From Cecembia sp. (GTDB lineage Bacteria > Bacteroidota > Bacteroidia > Cytophagales > Cyclobacteriaceae): DNA of 64,000 bases. Within the stretch, counting starts at the first letter, position 1. Each line of letters opens with the position of its first letter. Where the stretch lies: NCBI RefSeq assembly GCF_007126775.1, contig NZ_SLAP01000001.1, forward strand, positions 1-64,000. Direction: 5' to 3'. The notes under the pieces were generated by a model, which was not told where the DNA came from, searched no databases, and was given only the letters and a program-made list of their open reading frames with translations. This document shows positions 8,629 to 18,215 of this stretch, piece after piece. The translations under genes were made by a program, and so were the position numbers.

Positions 8629-9672
8629 ATGCGTTTTTACTTGATTATAATTTTACTGCTTTTTAGTAATTTGACCAATGCCCAATTCAATACCCGCTTG
8701 AATTTGGAATCATCCTACGGTTTTATTATTGCACATTCCCCTGAATTACAGCCTTTTGCTCAAAATAATCCATATGGGTTTAGCCTTCAATATCAAATGA
8801 TGGGTTTATCTGAAAAAAAATGGGCAGCTTGTAACTGTTTTCATTATTTGGGCATACAGGTCAGTCATTATAATTTTGCAAATAGGGAGACTTTGGGCAC
8901 AGCAAGTAGTCTCTCAGGGACTTTTGAACCGATTATCTGGCGTCATCCCAAATGGACTTTCAGCATCCTTTCAGGTATGGGATTCACCTATTTGGACCAG
9001 GTTTTTGATGAGGAAAACAATCCTGATAATGTCTTTTTTAGTTCGAAATTGAGTTTTCTCCTTTTTCTGACACCTAGGTTAGCATATGCCATCAATGATG
9101 ATCTTGCACTTAGTTTTTCCTTGGCTTACAATCATATTTCCAATGGGGGACAAAGGCAGCCCAACAAAGGAATTAATTTTCCAATGATAGGAGTAGGAAT
9201 GAGCTATTATCTAAAAAATGAACAACTGCCTAAATATTCCCTATATGATGAAGATAGACAAATCTCATTTTTTTTGGAAGGCGGTTTGACAACACGGAGA
9301 GCAAAAGGACAGGAAGGTAGATTGCCCAGTTTTTCTTTGGTTTTTGGTGCTATTAAACCTTTGAGCGCAATTAATGGACTAGGTGCGGGACTTGAGGTCA
9401 ATAAAGATTATTCCTTGACTGTAAACAACAGCCGCTTAGAGTCGATCATGCCATCGCCCTACATAGCCCACCATTTTCTATTTGGAAAATTCGATTTCAG
9501 TCAAAGAATGGCAGTATATACGCAAAAGCCTATAGGATATGTTGAGAACCTATTTTACCAACGTTATTTACTGAAATATCAGTACTTCAAAAACTTTTCT
9601 ATTGGTATTTCATTGAAGGCACATGGACATGTAGCTGAAAATATTGATCTTAGAATGGGCTTTGCATTTTAA
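8629..9672 (+). CDS. PagL-like lipid A deacylase family (acyloxyacyl hydrolase) outer-membrane protein
   Basis: I start at the ATG at 8629, which gives a clean signal peptide (MRFYLIIILLLFSNLTNAQ); an upstream in-frame TTG at 8608 would spoil it. The mature 347-residue protein is rich in alternating beta-strand segments, as expected for a barrel. The family marker is AYNHISNGGQRQPNKGIN, where the His and Ser (H-x-S-N) align with the catalytic His-Ser pair of PagL. The third catalytic residue of PagL, a Glu 14 positions after the His, appears to be Asn here. The protein is longer than classical PagL (about 150-170 residues), with a second beta-rich half. Role in trimming lipid A acyl chains is inferred from family. 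Confidence 0.78.
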   Translation: MRFYLIIILLLFSNLTNAQFNTRLNLESSYGFIIAHSPELQPFAQNNPYGFSLQYQMMGLSEKKWAACNCFHYLGIQVSHYNFANRETLGTASSLSGTFEPIIWRHPKWTFSILSGMGFTYLDQVFDEENNPDNVFFSSKLSFLLFLTPRLAYAINDDLALSFSLAYNHISNGGQRQPNKGINFPMIGVGMSYYLKNEQLPKYSLYDEDRQISFFLEGGLTTRRAKGQEGRLPSFSLVFGAIKPLSAINGLGAGLEVNKDYSLTVNNSRLESIMPSPYIAHHFLFGKFDFSQRMAVYTQKPIGYVENLFYQRYLLKYQYFKNFSIGISLKAHGHVAENIDLRMGFAF

Positions 9673-9677
9673 AGCCC

Positions 9678-11975
9678 TTACAATTTTTTTCTAATAGCAA
9701 TTGGGGCTGCAATACAGGATTCAGGGATGTCGAATGCATCGGTTAGAGAGATGGCATCTTTTCTTATGTCCCAACACAGTTGATTGACCATTTTTCTGAT
9801 GGCCTTCGTTTTTACGCCCTCCATGTAGCCTTGTTCTAAGTACCAGCCTCTATTTTTTTCAATAGTAAATAATGCAAAAAGTTGACAGAGTTGGGTAAGT
9901 ATGGTCTTACAGGACTCTTTGGTCATATCCTGTATTTTACGCTGGAAATTTTCAAGAATGACCCTTTCAATATAAGCCTGACTAACATTGACCAAATGGT
10001 GTTGGACCACATTAAAGGCATCAAAAGAATCCATTCCATCGTCAATATGTCTTTTGATCCTTTGTGCTGCACTGCTCAAAATTGCCCTTTCCCGGTACCG
10101 AAAAGCACTGAGGTGAAAGTCCAAATCCAAAAGGTGGCTCTCGTCCGTATTCCTGGTAACCATCGGATTTTTTTCTGTAATGCTTACTTTAGCCTGATTG
10201 GCAATGTAATTAAATACAGTAAACATATTCATATCACTGAATTCCTGTCTAAATTCAGTCAGTCTGTTCTTGGCCACCAATTGCATCAATACCACATTAT
10301 CACCTTCAAAAGTGGTGTAAACATCTGTATCGTTTTTCAGATCATCAATTCGGTTTTCAGAAAGATAGCCTTTTCCACCACAAGCCTCACGGCATTCCTG
10401 AAGGGTGCTGGTAGCAAACCAAGTAGTGTAAGCTTTTAGGCCTGCTGCCAGGGCTTCAATCTCCTGTGCATCTTCTTCAGATTGCTGTATATAACGTGTT
10501 GTTAGGTATTTAAGAGAAAAATGCAGGGCATAAACTGTAGCCAAAGGTGGTATCAAGCGCCTTTGATGCATGCGGTAATTGAGTATGGGAACCTCTTCTC
10601 CTCCAACTGGGCCAAACTGCTTCCTTCTGTTTCCATATCGAATGGCAATGGTAAGCCCTGTTTTGCTGGCTGATAAAGCTGATCTGGGAATTCCAATTCT
10701 ACCTCCCACCAATGTCCCTAACATGGTGAAAAACCTTTTATTGTCCGAGCTTATGGTACTTTCAAATTCTCCATTTTTATTTATGGAGGAGAATCTGTCC
10801 AACATATTTTCTTTAGGGATAATGACATGATCGAAGTATATCACCCCATTGTCCACACCATTAAGTCCCATTTTTTTACCGCAATCCGTTATTCGAACCC
10901 CCTTTAAAAGATTTCCGGATGGATCTCTTAAGGGGACAATAAAGGCATTCACACCATAATCTTCGTCATTGATGATCAATTTTGCGAATACAGTAGCCAT
11001 TTGGCCGTGAAGTGCCGCATTGCCTATATACTCTTTTCTTGCATCAGGATTAGGGGTGTGAATAGAAAAAGTGCCATTTCCATGGTTATAGGTAGCTGTA
11101 GTTTCCAAGCCTCTGACATTGGAACCATGTCCGGTTTCTGTCATGGCAAAGCAACCGGGCAGTTCCAGACTGCCTATTTCTTGGAGGTATTTCCGGTGGT
11201 GTTTTTGTGTACCTAAAAAATATATGCTCATGCCCCATAACCCAAATTGAACACCAAATTTAATGACCATACTCAGGTCATGGTAAGATAAGGTTTCCAT
11301 GATGGTGAAATATCCTTCCATATCACCTTTTCCCCCTGCAAATTCTGGGTAAGCCCAAGAACCAAAGCCTTGATCTGCTAAAGCTTTACACCATAGCAGA
11401 ACCTGTTCCCGTTGCTCCTCCAAACTCTGGTATTCTATAAATGCAAATGACGGATCTGAAATAACGGTCTTTACTTTATTGATCAATTTTGCCTGATTTC
11501 CGTTGAGCAGCGCTATCATTTCGGAAATATCAAAATTGCTTTCTGCATGTTGCTCTCCTGTCAGGGTCTCATGCCCTTTCGTAAAAATAAAGCGTGCTTC
11601 CCGTCCTACTATGCCTAATGCAATTTCAGCGGATAAAAAGGATTGCATTTCATCGTCTGACAGCCTGATCTCAGGATCATATTTTTTTGCCAATGCCAGA
11701 CTGATATCAGTTAGTGTAGCTGTTGCGCCCAAATCAAGTTTTTGTACTTCTTTCCTCCAACTTTTAAGTGTTTTTGAGGCAGGCGCTTTTTGAGGATTAA
11801 GGTTTTCTGTAAGAAAAGCCCGCTCCTCATTGCCTATACCTTTTACCTCTGTGATGAGTTGATGCATCACCCTGATTTCTGAAGGAGTAAGTACTGCATC
11901 TTCCCATAAGGTGTAATAAAAGGGTATAAAGAGATACAGCCTAGGCTGTTTTTTGATGAGTGTGGATTGGAGCAT
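9678..11975 (-). CDS. Acyl-CoA dehydrogenase/acyl-CoA oxidase family flavoprotein
   Basis: I prefer the Met at 11975 (MLQSTLIKKQPRLYLF), which gives 765 residues; an upstream ATG at 12023 would lie inside the preceding terminator region. The protein resembles peroxisomal acyl-CoA oxidases: an N-terminal helical domain, FAMTETGHGSNVRGLET in the FAD/substrate region, YGNRRKQFGP, the CGGKGYLSENRI block, and TFEGDNVVLMQLVAK, whose Glu aligns with the catalytic base of acyl-CoA oxidases. It should carry out the first alpha,beta-desaturation of fatty acyl-CoA beta-oxidation. Whether electrons go to O2 or ETF cannot be read from sequence. No other beta-oxidation genes are in the window. Confidence 0.92.
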   Translation of the reverse strand: MLQSTLIKKQPRLYLFIPFYYTLWEDAVLTPSEIRVMHQLITEVKGIGNEERAFLTENLNPQKAPASKTLKSWRKEVQKLDLGATATLTDISLALAKKYDPEIRLSDDEMQSFLSAEIALGIVGREARFIFTKGHETLTGEQHAESNFDISEMIALLNGNQAKLINKVKTVISDPSFAFIEYQSLEEQREQVLLWCKALADQGFGSWAYPEFAGGKGDMEGYFTIMETLSYHDLSMVIKFGVQFGLWGMSIYFLGTQKHHRKYLQEIGSLELPGCFAMTETGHGSNVRGLETTATYNHGNGTFSIHTPNPDARKEYIGNAALHGQMATVFAKLIINDEDYGVNAFIVPLRDPSGNLLKGVRITDCGKKMGLNGVDNGVIYFDHVIIPKENMLDRFSSINKNGEFESTISSDNKRFFTMLGTLVGGRIGIPRSALSASKTGLTIAIRYGNRRKQFGPVGGEEVPILNYRMHQRRLIPPLATVYALHFSLKYLTTRYIQQSEEDAQEIEALAAGLKAYTTWFATSTLQECREACGGKGYLSENRIDDLKNDTDVYTTFEGDNVVLMQLVAKNRLTEFRQEFSDMNMFTVFNYIANQAKVSITEKNPMVTRNTDESHLLDLDFHLSAFRYRERAILSSAAQRIKRHIDDGMDSFDAFNVVQHHLVNVSQAYIERVILENFQRKIQDMTKESCKTILTQLCQLFALFTIEKNRGWYLEQGYMEGVKTKAIRKMVNQLCWDIRKDAISLTDAFDIPESCIAAPIAIRKKL

Positions 11976-12042
11976 TGCTTGAATATTTCCTAAAAATCTA
12001 GTGAAAAAAAGGGAAAATGGCAAATCAAAAAATCAAAATGAA

Positions 12043-12068
12043 AAATTCCGGAATAAGTTCCGGAATTT
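12043..12068 (-). terminator. Rho-independent terminator of the PASTA-T9SS-rhodanese operon
   Basis: AAATTCCGGAA (12043-12053) and TTCCGGAATTT (12058-12068) form a perfect 11-base stem with a four-base loop. Read on the minus strand it lies directly against the rhodanese stop codon and is followed by a T run. Confidence 0.8.
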
Positions 12069-12378
12069 AAGCACCTTCTTCTTCCATTTGTCTATATGCC
12101 AAAATCCCTCCCAGTAAATTCCTTACTTTTGTGAATCCTCTGGTTTCCATGAATTTTTTGGCATTTCCACTGCGGGCACCTGAGCGGCACTGTAATACAA
12201 TTTCTTTGTCTTTGTATTCCTCCAATTCATCTAATTCATATGGAAGCTGGCCCAATGGAATATTTTGTGCTCCTAAATTATCCTCCTCATACTCCCATTC
12301 TTCCCGCACGTCAATGAATACAAATTCTTCATTATTTTGTAGCTTCTCTCTTAGTTCTGATACGTTGATGTCTTCCAT
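12067..12378 (-). CDS. Single-domain rhodanese-like protein
   Basis: This is a 103-residue rhodanese with the N-terminal FIDVREEWEYE, central IPLGQLP and the active-site loop VLQCRSGARSGNA, where the Cys is the predicted persulfide carrier. It lacks a signal peptide and is cytoplasmic. It handles sulfane sulfur or acts as a sulfurtransferase; the partner is unknown. Its ATG is only four bases after the stop of the T9SS protein gene, so it is the last gene of a three-gene operon with a terminator right at its stop. Confidence 0.93.
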   Translation of the reverse strand: MEDINVSELREKLQNNEEFVFIDVREEWEYEEDNLGAQNIPLGQLPYELDELEEYKDKEIVLQCRSGARSGNAKKFMETRGFTKVRNLLGGILAYRQMEEEGA

Positions 12379-12382
12379 TTGT

Positions 12383-14221
12383 TTATTTGACTAATATTCT
12401 GAATGATTTTTGTTCTTCGCCCTGAATGACCTGAATGAGGTATACCCCCGTTTGCATCCCTACAAAATTAATCAATTTGCCATCTTTTTGGACATTTTCT
12501 ATTGGAAGTTCTAATCTTCTTCCAAAATTATCGAATATATATATATCATCGACCTTCCCTTCTATATTTAACCAGTCGGACACAGGATTAGGATATACCC
12601 TGATTGATGATTCCGTCTCATTTTGTTCTTCGATCAGGGGTTCTTCACTCAGGTGAACCCGGATCATTAGTGACCCATCAACAATGGTATTTTGCTGCCA
12701 ACTTCCTGAAACATTAAAAAATATTTCACTTCCATTATCAAAGGTTTTGTCTAAGCCCACATAGATGAAATCATTGGTAAATTGGGTAAAACCAACGAAA
12801 AAAGAGCCATCTATTCGGACATTTTCTTCCAATTCAAAATAAGCAAAAGCTTCCAATGAGTCTTTTTCCGGGATAAATACTTCTTTTACAAAAACAGGTT
12901 CATTGTTAAGGTTGGTCCAAATCATCAGGTCAATAAATGTATTGGCCTGCAAAAAATTGGTGAAATTAATGCTGATCCCTTTAACAAAAACAGGGTTTTC
13001 AGTCTCGAATCTATTGGCCAACATGCCATTCCTTTGGTTGATTCCAGCAGAATAGTCTACTTTACCATCGTCATAGGCATAGAAGTCTCTAATGGGGATG
13101 ATGGTTCTAACGGTATCATTCACCTTCAAATTTACCTCTTCAAAAAGAATACTGTCTCCATCAACAATTTGAAACAGTGGTCCATCTCCAGAACTGATAT
13201 AGGTAATCAATTCCAGGTCCGTCTCTCCCTCAGGAATAGGAATGCTTCCAAAATCACTGCTTAAAAAAAGTCTCCGCTCATTTGCTAGTGGAACTGGATT
13301 AAAGGGGGTATTGCTATTGATGCTCTTGATAAGCGTGTTGTTACTTTTGTCTCTCAGTTCAATGGAGTATTCCATTGCCCGAAACCTGTTTTCAAGATTA
13401 TTAAATTCATTGGAAGAATTGCTCCAGATGGAAGTACTTTTACTGCGCAACTCAATAAGGGGAACAGCAGAAAATTTGCCTAATGGCCTTCCATTGGTTT
13501 GTGTAAGCGCTCTGTCCGGGAAGAAAAGATCATTCGAATTACGGTTTTTATTTAAATATATGTAATCCAATAGCCATGAGTCAAAAGGGCCTGAAGCCCT
13601 TCCACTTATTTGAAACCTGAATTGAAAGTTTTCATGTTGAAAATCTTCGGATACCTGTATGATTTCTGGCGTAAAAAAGAATTGTTCTTCATCTAAATCT
13701 CCCGAAACACTCCAAACCTGAATCCAATTTCCTGCTGTATCCAAGAAAAATAAGTTGAGGTCATCATTGAAGTCTGGCAATTCAGCTTTGCCACCGGGCT
13801 GCCAATAAAAACTTAAAAAAACCGTATTCCTTTCGGCTTCACTTAGGCCGGATAAATCGATTACCCTGGAGCTGATCCTATCTGTTATGCCTTGTTCTAC
13901 CAAAACATTTGAATATGGTCTTCCCCGTTCATCAACGCCATCCATCAAAAGAACACCCAAACTCGGTGCTGCATTGCCAACAGTAAAAGACTGCGTGGTG
14001 CCTTCGTTGATCCACTTTTCAGGGTTAATTCCCGGGCTTGAAAAATCTTCCCAAAATGGCAGGTTTAACGGCTCTTCATTGAACCTGGCATTGACAATAT
14101 CTTTTTTTTGATCAGGTTTTATAGGTGTAGGAAGTTGCTGCAGCTGTGCACTAACCGATTGGCAAAATGCCAAAAGGATATAAGTGATAAAAAATAGCAC
14201 CACAACATTTCGCTGTACCAT
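12383..14221 (-). CDS. Secreted protein with T9SS type A sorting domain
   Basis: The 612-residue protein has a Sec signal peptide (VVVLFFITYILLAFCQSVSAQ) and a beta-rich body without catalytic motifs I recognise. One stretch (PFWEDFSSPGINPEKWIN) resembles the start of carbohydrate-binding jelly-roll modules. The C-terminal 80 residues are a T9SS type A domain: IRVYPNPVSDWLNIEG, a GRR turn, and the end TGVYLIQVIQGEEQKSFRILVK-like block, which directs export and surface attachment. It begins seven bases after the PASTA gene and ends four bases before the rhodanese gene. A role at the cell surface is inferred; function is otherwise unknown. Confidence 0.88.
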   Translation of the reverse strand: MVQRNVVVLFFITYILLAFCQSVSAQLQQLPTPIKPDQKKDIVNARFNEEPLNLPFWEDFSSPGINPEKWINEGTTQSFTVGNAAPSLGVLLMDGVDERGRPYSNVLVEQGITDRISSRVIDLSGLSEAERNTVFLSFYWQPGGKAELPDFNDDLNLFFLDTAGNWIQVWSVSGDLDEEQFFFTPEIIQVSEDFQHENFQFRFQISGRASGPFDSWLLDYIYLNKNRNSNDLFFPDRALTQTNGRPLGKFSAVPLIELRSKSTSIWSNSSNEFNNLENRFRAMEYSIELRDKSNNTLIKSINSNTPFNPVPLANERRLFLSSDFGSIPIPEGETDLELITYISSGDGPLFQIVDGDSILFEEVNLKVNDTVRTIIPIRDFYAYDDGKVDYSAGINQRNGMLANRFETENPVFVKGISINFTNFLQANTFIDLMIWTNLNNEPVFVKEVFIPEKDSLEAFAYFELEENVRIDGSFFVGFTQFTNDFIYVGLDKTFDNGSEIFFNVSGSWQQNTIVDGSLMIRVHLSEEPLIEEQNETESSIRVYPNPVSDWLNIEGKVDDIYIFDNFGRRLELPIENVQKDGKLINFVGMQTGVYLIQVIQGEEQKSFRILVK

Positions 14222-14228
14222 TAAATTC

Positions 14229-14993
14229 TTAATTAATTTTTACATCAGAAATCCAAATATCAATAGATTCCCCAGTTTTTACTTCTGCGCCAGCCGGAGG
14301 CATTTGTCGGATAATGATTCCCGAAGAAATCGTATCTGTCTGCACATAATTGATTCTTCCCAGACGTAATCCTGATCCTAAAATAAGGAATTCTGCATCC
14401 ACTTCATCCAATCCGATCAAATTGGGAACATCCAGAATTTGATTGCCCAAACCATCCCCTATAACCAAGTCAATCTGAGACCCCTTGGGAATCTCAAACC
14501 CTTCAGGAATATCTCGCCCTCTATAACGCTGTTCAAGTACTACATTAAAGGTAATGTCAGGTATATATATAAATTCCCCTCGAATAAGACCCATATTGTC
14601 AAGAATCTCCTGGGCATTTTTTAAAGGAGCATTGACCAGATTGGGCATTTTGATCAAAGGGGCATTTTGTGAGTTGAGCGTAACATATACTTTACGCCCT
14701 TGTTTCACCTTACTCCCTGATTGAGGATTCTGTTTAAGAACAGTTAAAGCCGGCAATTCTGCATTATAACCACTGTCTAAAGAAACCTCAAATAAGAGAT
14801 TCCTTTCTTCTAGATAACTCTGTAAACGATTGTACTCAAAGCCTTCAAGGTCTGGAACACTGACTGTCTGCCCATGATTGGTGTAAGCAGGCAAAAAGAC
14901 TTTTAAAAAAAGAATTGCCAAGAGCAGCACCAGGCCAATTACCAAAAATAAATGTATGAATATTTTTTTGGCGGATTTTTTAAAATCACTCAT
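14229..14993 (-). CDS. PASTA-domain membrane protein
   Basis: This is a 254-residue protein with a cytoplasmic N-terminus (MSDFKKSAKKIFIHLF), one membrane segment (about 14-34) and three PASTA repeats facing the periplasm. The repeat starts are VSVPDLEGFEYNRLQSYL, IKMPNLVNAPLKNAQEIL and LDVPNLIGLDEVDAEFLI; each ends in a valine-rich strand such as GRKVYVTLN. PASTA repeats bind peptidoglycan fragments or beta-lactam-like ligands in kinases and PBPs; here no kinase or PBP domain is attached, which is usual in Bacteroidota. First gene of an operon with a T9SS protein and a rhodanese, with a good promoter just upstream. Confidence 0.92.
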   Translation of the reverse strand: MSDFKKSAKKIFIHLFLVIGLVLLLAILFLKVFLPAYTNHGQTVSVPDLEGFEYNRLQSYLEERNLLFEVSLDSGYNAELPALTVLKQNPQSGSKVKQGRKVYVTLNSQNAPLIKMPNLVNAPLKNAQEILDNMGLIRGEFIYIPDITFNVVLEQRYRGRDIPEGFEIPKGSQIDLVIGDGLGNQILDVPNLIGLDEVDAEFLILGSGLRLGRINYVQTDTISSGIIIRQMPPAGAEVKTGESIDIWISDVKIN

Positions 14994-15016
14994 GAAATTT
15001 TGAATGGGTTACTATA

Positions 15017-15048
15017 CAAACGTATAAATTTATGATTAATTTTTACAA
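15017..15048 (-). promoter_or_regulatory. Bacteroidota-type promoter of the PASTA operon
   Basis: On the minus strand TACGTTTG (15024-15017) matches TAnnTTTG exactly and TTG (15048-15046) sits 21 bases upstream of it, a fitting -33 spacing. The box ends 24 bases before the PASTA start codon. Confidence 0.55.
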
Positions 15049-15157
15049 TCATCCTTAACTATAAAATGGCAATCAAAGAATAAGCCAATTATTCTCCAGG
15101 AGCAGTAATTCCATGCAATCAAAAAAGAATCCATTCATTTATACCCCTTGCCCATGA

Positions 15158-18100
15158 TTATCGGATTATCAGTTTCCGGGTTTCAGTGACCGATTGACTG
15201 GTTATCTTCACAATAAATAATCCTTTTGAGAAATTTTGCGAACTGAAGGTATATGTTTGGTTAAGTGTATTGGGATAATCTACATCGTGAACCAAAGCTC
15301 CCGTAGCAGAAGTGATTTGAATATTTACAGTTTCAAATCTAGGAAGATTGAAAACAATATTGAATACATCACTAGCTGGATTTGGATAAATGATGGTATT
15401 CCCTAAGCCGGGATCTACAGGCTCAGGATTCGCCGATAAGAACAGTTCAAGATTATTCAGGTAAATGATGCTGTTATTTTCATCTCCACCTTCCAAAACT
15501 ACTGCTACCCTCACCATGGATTTATTAGTTCCAGCAAATTCTGTTAAATCGATAAATTCCCTGAGGAAATCAGAAGGGTCATTTGGATTCGGATCCGAGG
15601 AATTTACAGTTGTCAATTCAGAACCGGCTTTACTAAATACCTCTTCATATGTAACACCACCATCATCACTTGCCAATACCAACAAGCGGGTAGAAGCACT
15701 TACCGGACCGGCAGCCCTGTCAAAGAACAAGGCGGCCTGTTGGGAGGACCTTAAGTCAAATAGGGGAGAGCCCAACCAATAAGAATTAGGACCTGAACCT
15801 GGATCTATTCTGGCCACATTACTGGAAGAGGAACCGACTTGTAAAGGTGACAATGTCCAGGCACGGAAGTTGTTTTCAGGATTGATAGTTGTCCATGGTG
15901 TCAGATTCACCATGTTGTTAAAATTCTGCCTCCAAGGTACCCTTATATTTTCCCTGTCTATTACAACATGCCTGTCCAAATTGATAGGATCTCGCTGGTT
16001 CTGATCAAAATTCGGAAATTCAAGGAGGTAAACCAGCCTGTTGACCCCATCACGGGTAGAAAGAGGTAGGTTAATCAATGTAGAGTCTCCTGGATCTACA
16101 TTTGTACCTCTTGCCAAGAAGGATTGCCTTGGTGAACCATTGGTTGTACGCCTGAATACAAAACCTGAAACAGCTAAGTTACCCGTATTTTTGACCATAA
16201 TGGACTCTGCTTCATGATTTCCGTTGGAAATGGGAGTTGGGTTGATCAGCTCAGTGAGCTGTAAGTCATAGCGGTAAAATTCTTCCGATAAAACTTCAAT
16301 CTCTTTCAGATAAATATTGTTTCCAAAACCATTTCTGTTGATAAAAGCAATCCTAACACTTCCAAATTCAGCAAATGGAGCCAAATTGACAATTTCTCTT
16401 CGGAATTCATTTTCATTTCGGGGAAAAAATTCATTCAATTTAGGCTCTGAGGTTTGAAGGAATACCCTGTCTTTATTGTAAGGAGCATCGATAATTTCAA
16501 ATGTGTTTCCACAATCCACTGATATGGCAATTATCAAATTGTCCCCAAACCCTTGGGCATTGTATGGAGCATGGGCCATTTTAAAGGTTAGCTGCGAATT
16601 GGGAAAAGCAGATAGATTGATCTGTGGAGAAATCAGGAAATCAAGTTCACCACCTGCATCATACTCATAATTCTGAATCCTGATAACCTCCTGCACATTA
16701 CCACCTAGTGTTAGAGGGAAAATTTCCCATGTCAAATCATTGTCGGGGTTGTCTACCACCCAAGAATTTCCAAAATCCTCCATTCTGAAGATGTAGGGCA
16801 ATTGTAGTTCAGGTTGAAGGAATGGACTAGAAACCACTGAATTATTTGTAGGATTGGGGTCAATAGATCCATTTACTTCCATGATATTGACCTCAAAACT
16901 ATTGCTGTTTTCGCTTAATGTAATGGTATTGAAGCGGACAGTATCAGCATCACCGGTTTCTAAATTTAGAGGAAGGTTGAGGCTCTGTAATAGATTGCCG
17001 TTATTTCTTATTTCAATAGTGGCAGAAATAATACGGTTGCTACCAGCATTGAAAATGATAATTTCAGGCTCCAATGTAAGCTCACAAACAAAATCCTGTG
17101 GATTGATCAGGCGTTCTATTCCCAAATCATTATCCTGTAAAACAGGCTCCACTGTTGCCCTGCCATTTACCAAACTTGCTCTTCTGGGACTGTTTGCGAG
17201 TACAACTTCCATTCTTTCCACTTGCCCCTGCGTAAAGATATTCATACAAACATCAGTGGTATAATCCATGTAATTTTCAACCATATCCCTGGTGTTACAA
17301 GTTACCCTAGGGGAGGTCCTACAGATGGTATTGGGCCCATCTTGATTGGGTGTATCACTCACAAAATCATCGGCATTGCAATCTCCATCACCCCAAATGT
17401 GTCTTAGTCCTAAAAAATGACCTACTTCATGAGTAAGGGTTCTTCCTCTAGAGCCGGAAACAGCCGATCCCCCCTGTCCGAAATAGCGAAAATCTACTGT
17501 TACGCCATCTGTTTCTCTCGAAGAAGCAGGAAAGCTCAAACCTGGTAAATCAGAAACCGGGAAAGTAGCATAACCAATAAACGGGTTGACCAATGGGACA
17601 ACCCAAATATTTAAATAATCTTCTGGAGGCCAAAGTGCCAATTGACCTATTAAACCTGCATCGTTGGGGCTGTAAGTATTGTTCGGACCTTGCACCCTAT
17701 GAACTCCGTCCGTTGGTAAACCCCGAGGATCTTGCTTTGCAAGCACAAACTCTATTCTAGAATCTGCAGCAACTCCTAAAAATTCTTGTGGTGTTTGGGA
17801 TGCATCTGGGTTTTGCCTCCTAAAATCTTCATTGAGTGTTCTTATCTGCGATTCTATCTGTGAAAAAGGGATGTTGGACCCTTCTCCTACTGGCGTACCG
17901 TTGTGAATCACGTGGACTACTACCGGAATTAAAATCACATCTTCCGAAGTCCTGGCTTCTGCAGATGGGCGTAACTTTCTTTCTTTGACTTTAGCCTGCA
18001 TCCAGGACTCAAAATATTCCTTGCTTCCGTATACGCCTAATTTTTCTTCTTGGAGTTTTTCGAAGTGGGTCGCCGCGCACCTTTCATCATGGATATGTTG

Positions 18101-18205
18101 AAAGCTTTTGCCAAAAAAATTCTGAGAAAATGTGGTATTGGTAAGTATAAACATAAATAAGGATAGGAAAAGCCCTATCCTTACAGGAAAAGTAATCATT
18201 TTCAT
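15158..18205 (-). CDS. M43 (pappalysin/cytophagalysin) zinc metalloprotease with T9SS type A end
   Basis: The start is set at the ATG at 18205 (MKMITFPVRIG), which gives a signal peptide and begins 10 bases after the NifU stop; the upstream in-frame codon at 18232 would overlap NifU. The 1015-residue protein has the metzincin zinc site HEVGHFLGLRH (about 259-269) followed by GDGDCNADDFVSDTPNQ and the Met-turn region ENYMDYTTDVCMN, as in M43 proteases. Downstream are CARDB-like and jelly-roll-like beta modules (LRLTEFAG, ENNSIIYLNNLELF), then a T9SS type A domain starting IIYPNPASDVFNI. It should be secreted and degrade protein outside the cell. It shares an operon with iron-sulfur assembly genes, which is unexpected. 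Confidence 0.92.
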   Translation of the reverse strand: MKMITFPVRIGLFLSLFMFILTNTTFSQNFFGKSFQHIHDERCAATHFEKLQEEKLGVYGSKEYFESWMQAKVKERKLRPSAEARTSEDVILIPVVVHVIHNGTPVGEGSNIPFSQIESQIRTLNEDFRRQNPDASQTPQEFLGVAADSRIEFVLAKQDPRGLPTDGVHRVQGPNNTYSPNDAGLIGQLALWPPEDYLNIWVVPLVNPFIGYATFPVSDLPGLSFPASSRETDGVTVDFRYFGQGGSAVSGSRGRTLTHEVGHFLGLRHIWGDGDCNADDFVSDTPNQDGPNTICRTSPRVTCNTRDMVENYMDYTTDVCMNIFTQGQVERMEVVLANSPRRASLVNGRATVEPVLQDNDLGIERLINPQDFVCELTLEPEIIIFNAGSNRIISATIEIRNNGNLLQSLNLPLNLETGDADTVRFNTITLSENSNSFEVNIMEVNGSIDPNPTNNSVVSSPFLQPELQLPYIFRMEDFGNSWVVDNPDNDLTWEIFPLTLGGNVQEVIRIQNYEYDAGGELDFLISPQINLSAFPNSQLTFKMAHAPYNAQGFGDNLIIAISVDCGNTFEIIDAPYNKDRVFLQTSEPKLNEFFPRNENEFRREIVNLAPFAEFGSVRIAFINRNGFGNNIYLKEIEVLSEEFYRYDLQLTELINPTPISNGNHEAESIMVKNTGNLAVSGFVFRRTTNGSPRQSFLARGTNVDPGDSTLINLPLSTRDGVNRLVYLLEFPNFDQNQRDPINLDRHVVIDRENIRVPWRQNFNNMVNLTPWTTINPENNFRAWTLSPLQVGSSSSNVARIDPGSGPNSYWLGSPLFDLRSSQQAALFFDRAAGPVSASTRLLVLASDDGGVTYEEVFSKAGSELTTVNSSDPNPNDPSDFLREFIDLTEFAGTNKSMVRVAVVLEGGDENNSIIYLNNLELFLSANPEPVDPGLGNTIIYPNPASDVFNIVFNLPRFETVNIQITSATGALVHDVDYPNTLNQTYTFSSQNFSKGLFIVKITSQSVTETRKLIIR

Positions 18206-18215
18206 GTCAGATATT

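Noticed and set aside
9882..10439. A 185-codon open frame on the plus strand inside the acyl-CoA oxidase gene
   Set aside because: It lies antisense to a fully conserved enzyme and has no recognisable domain; it is a shadow frame.
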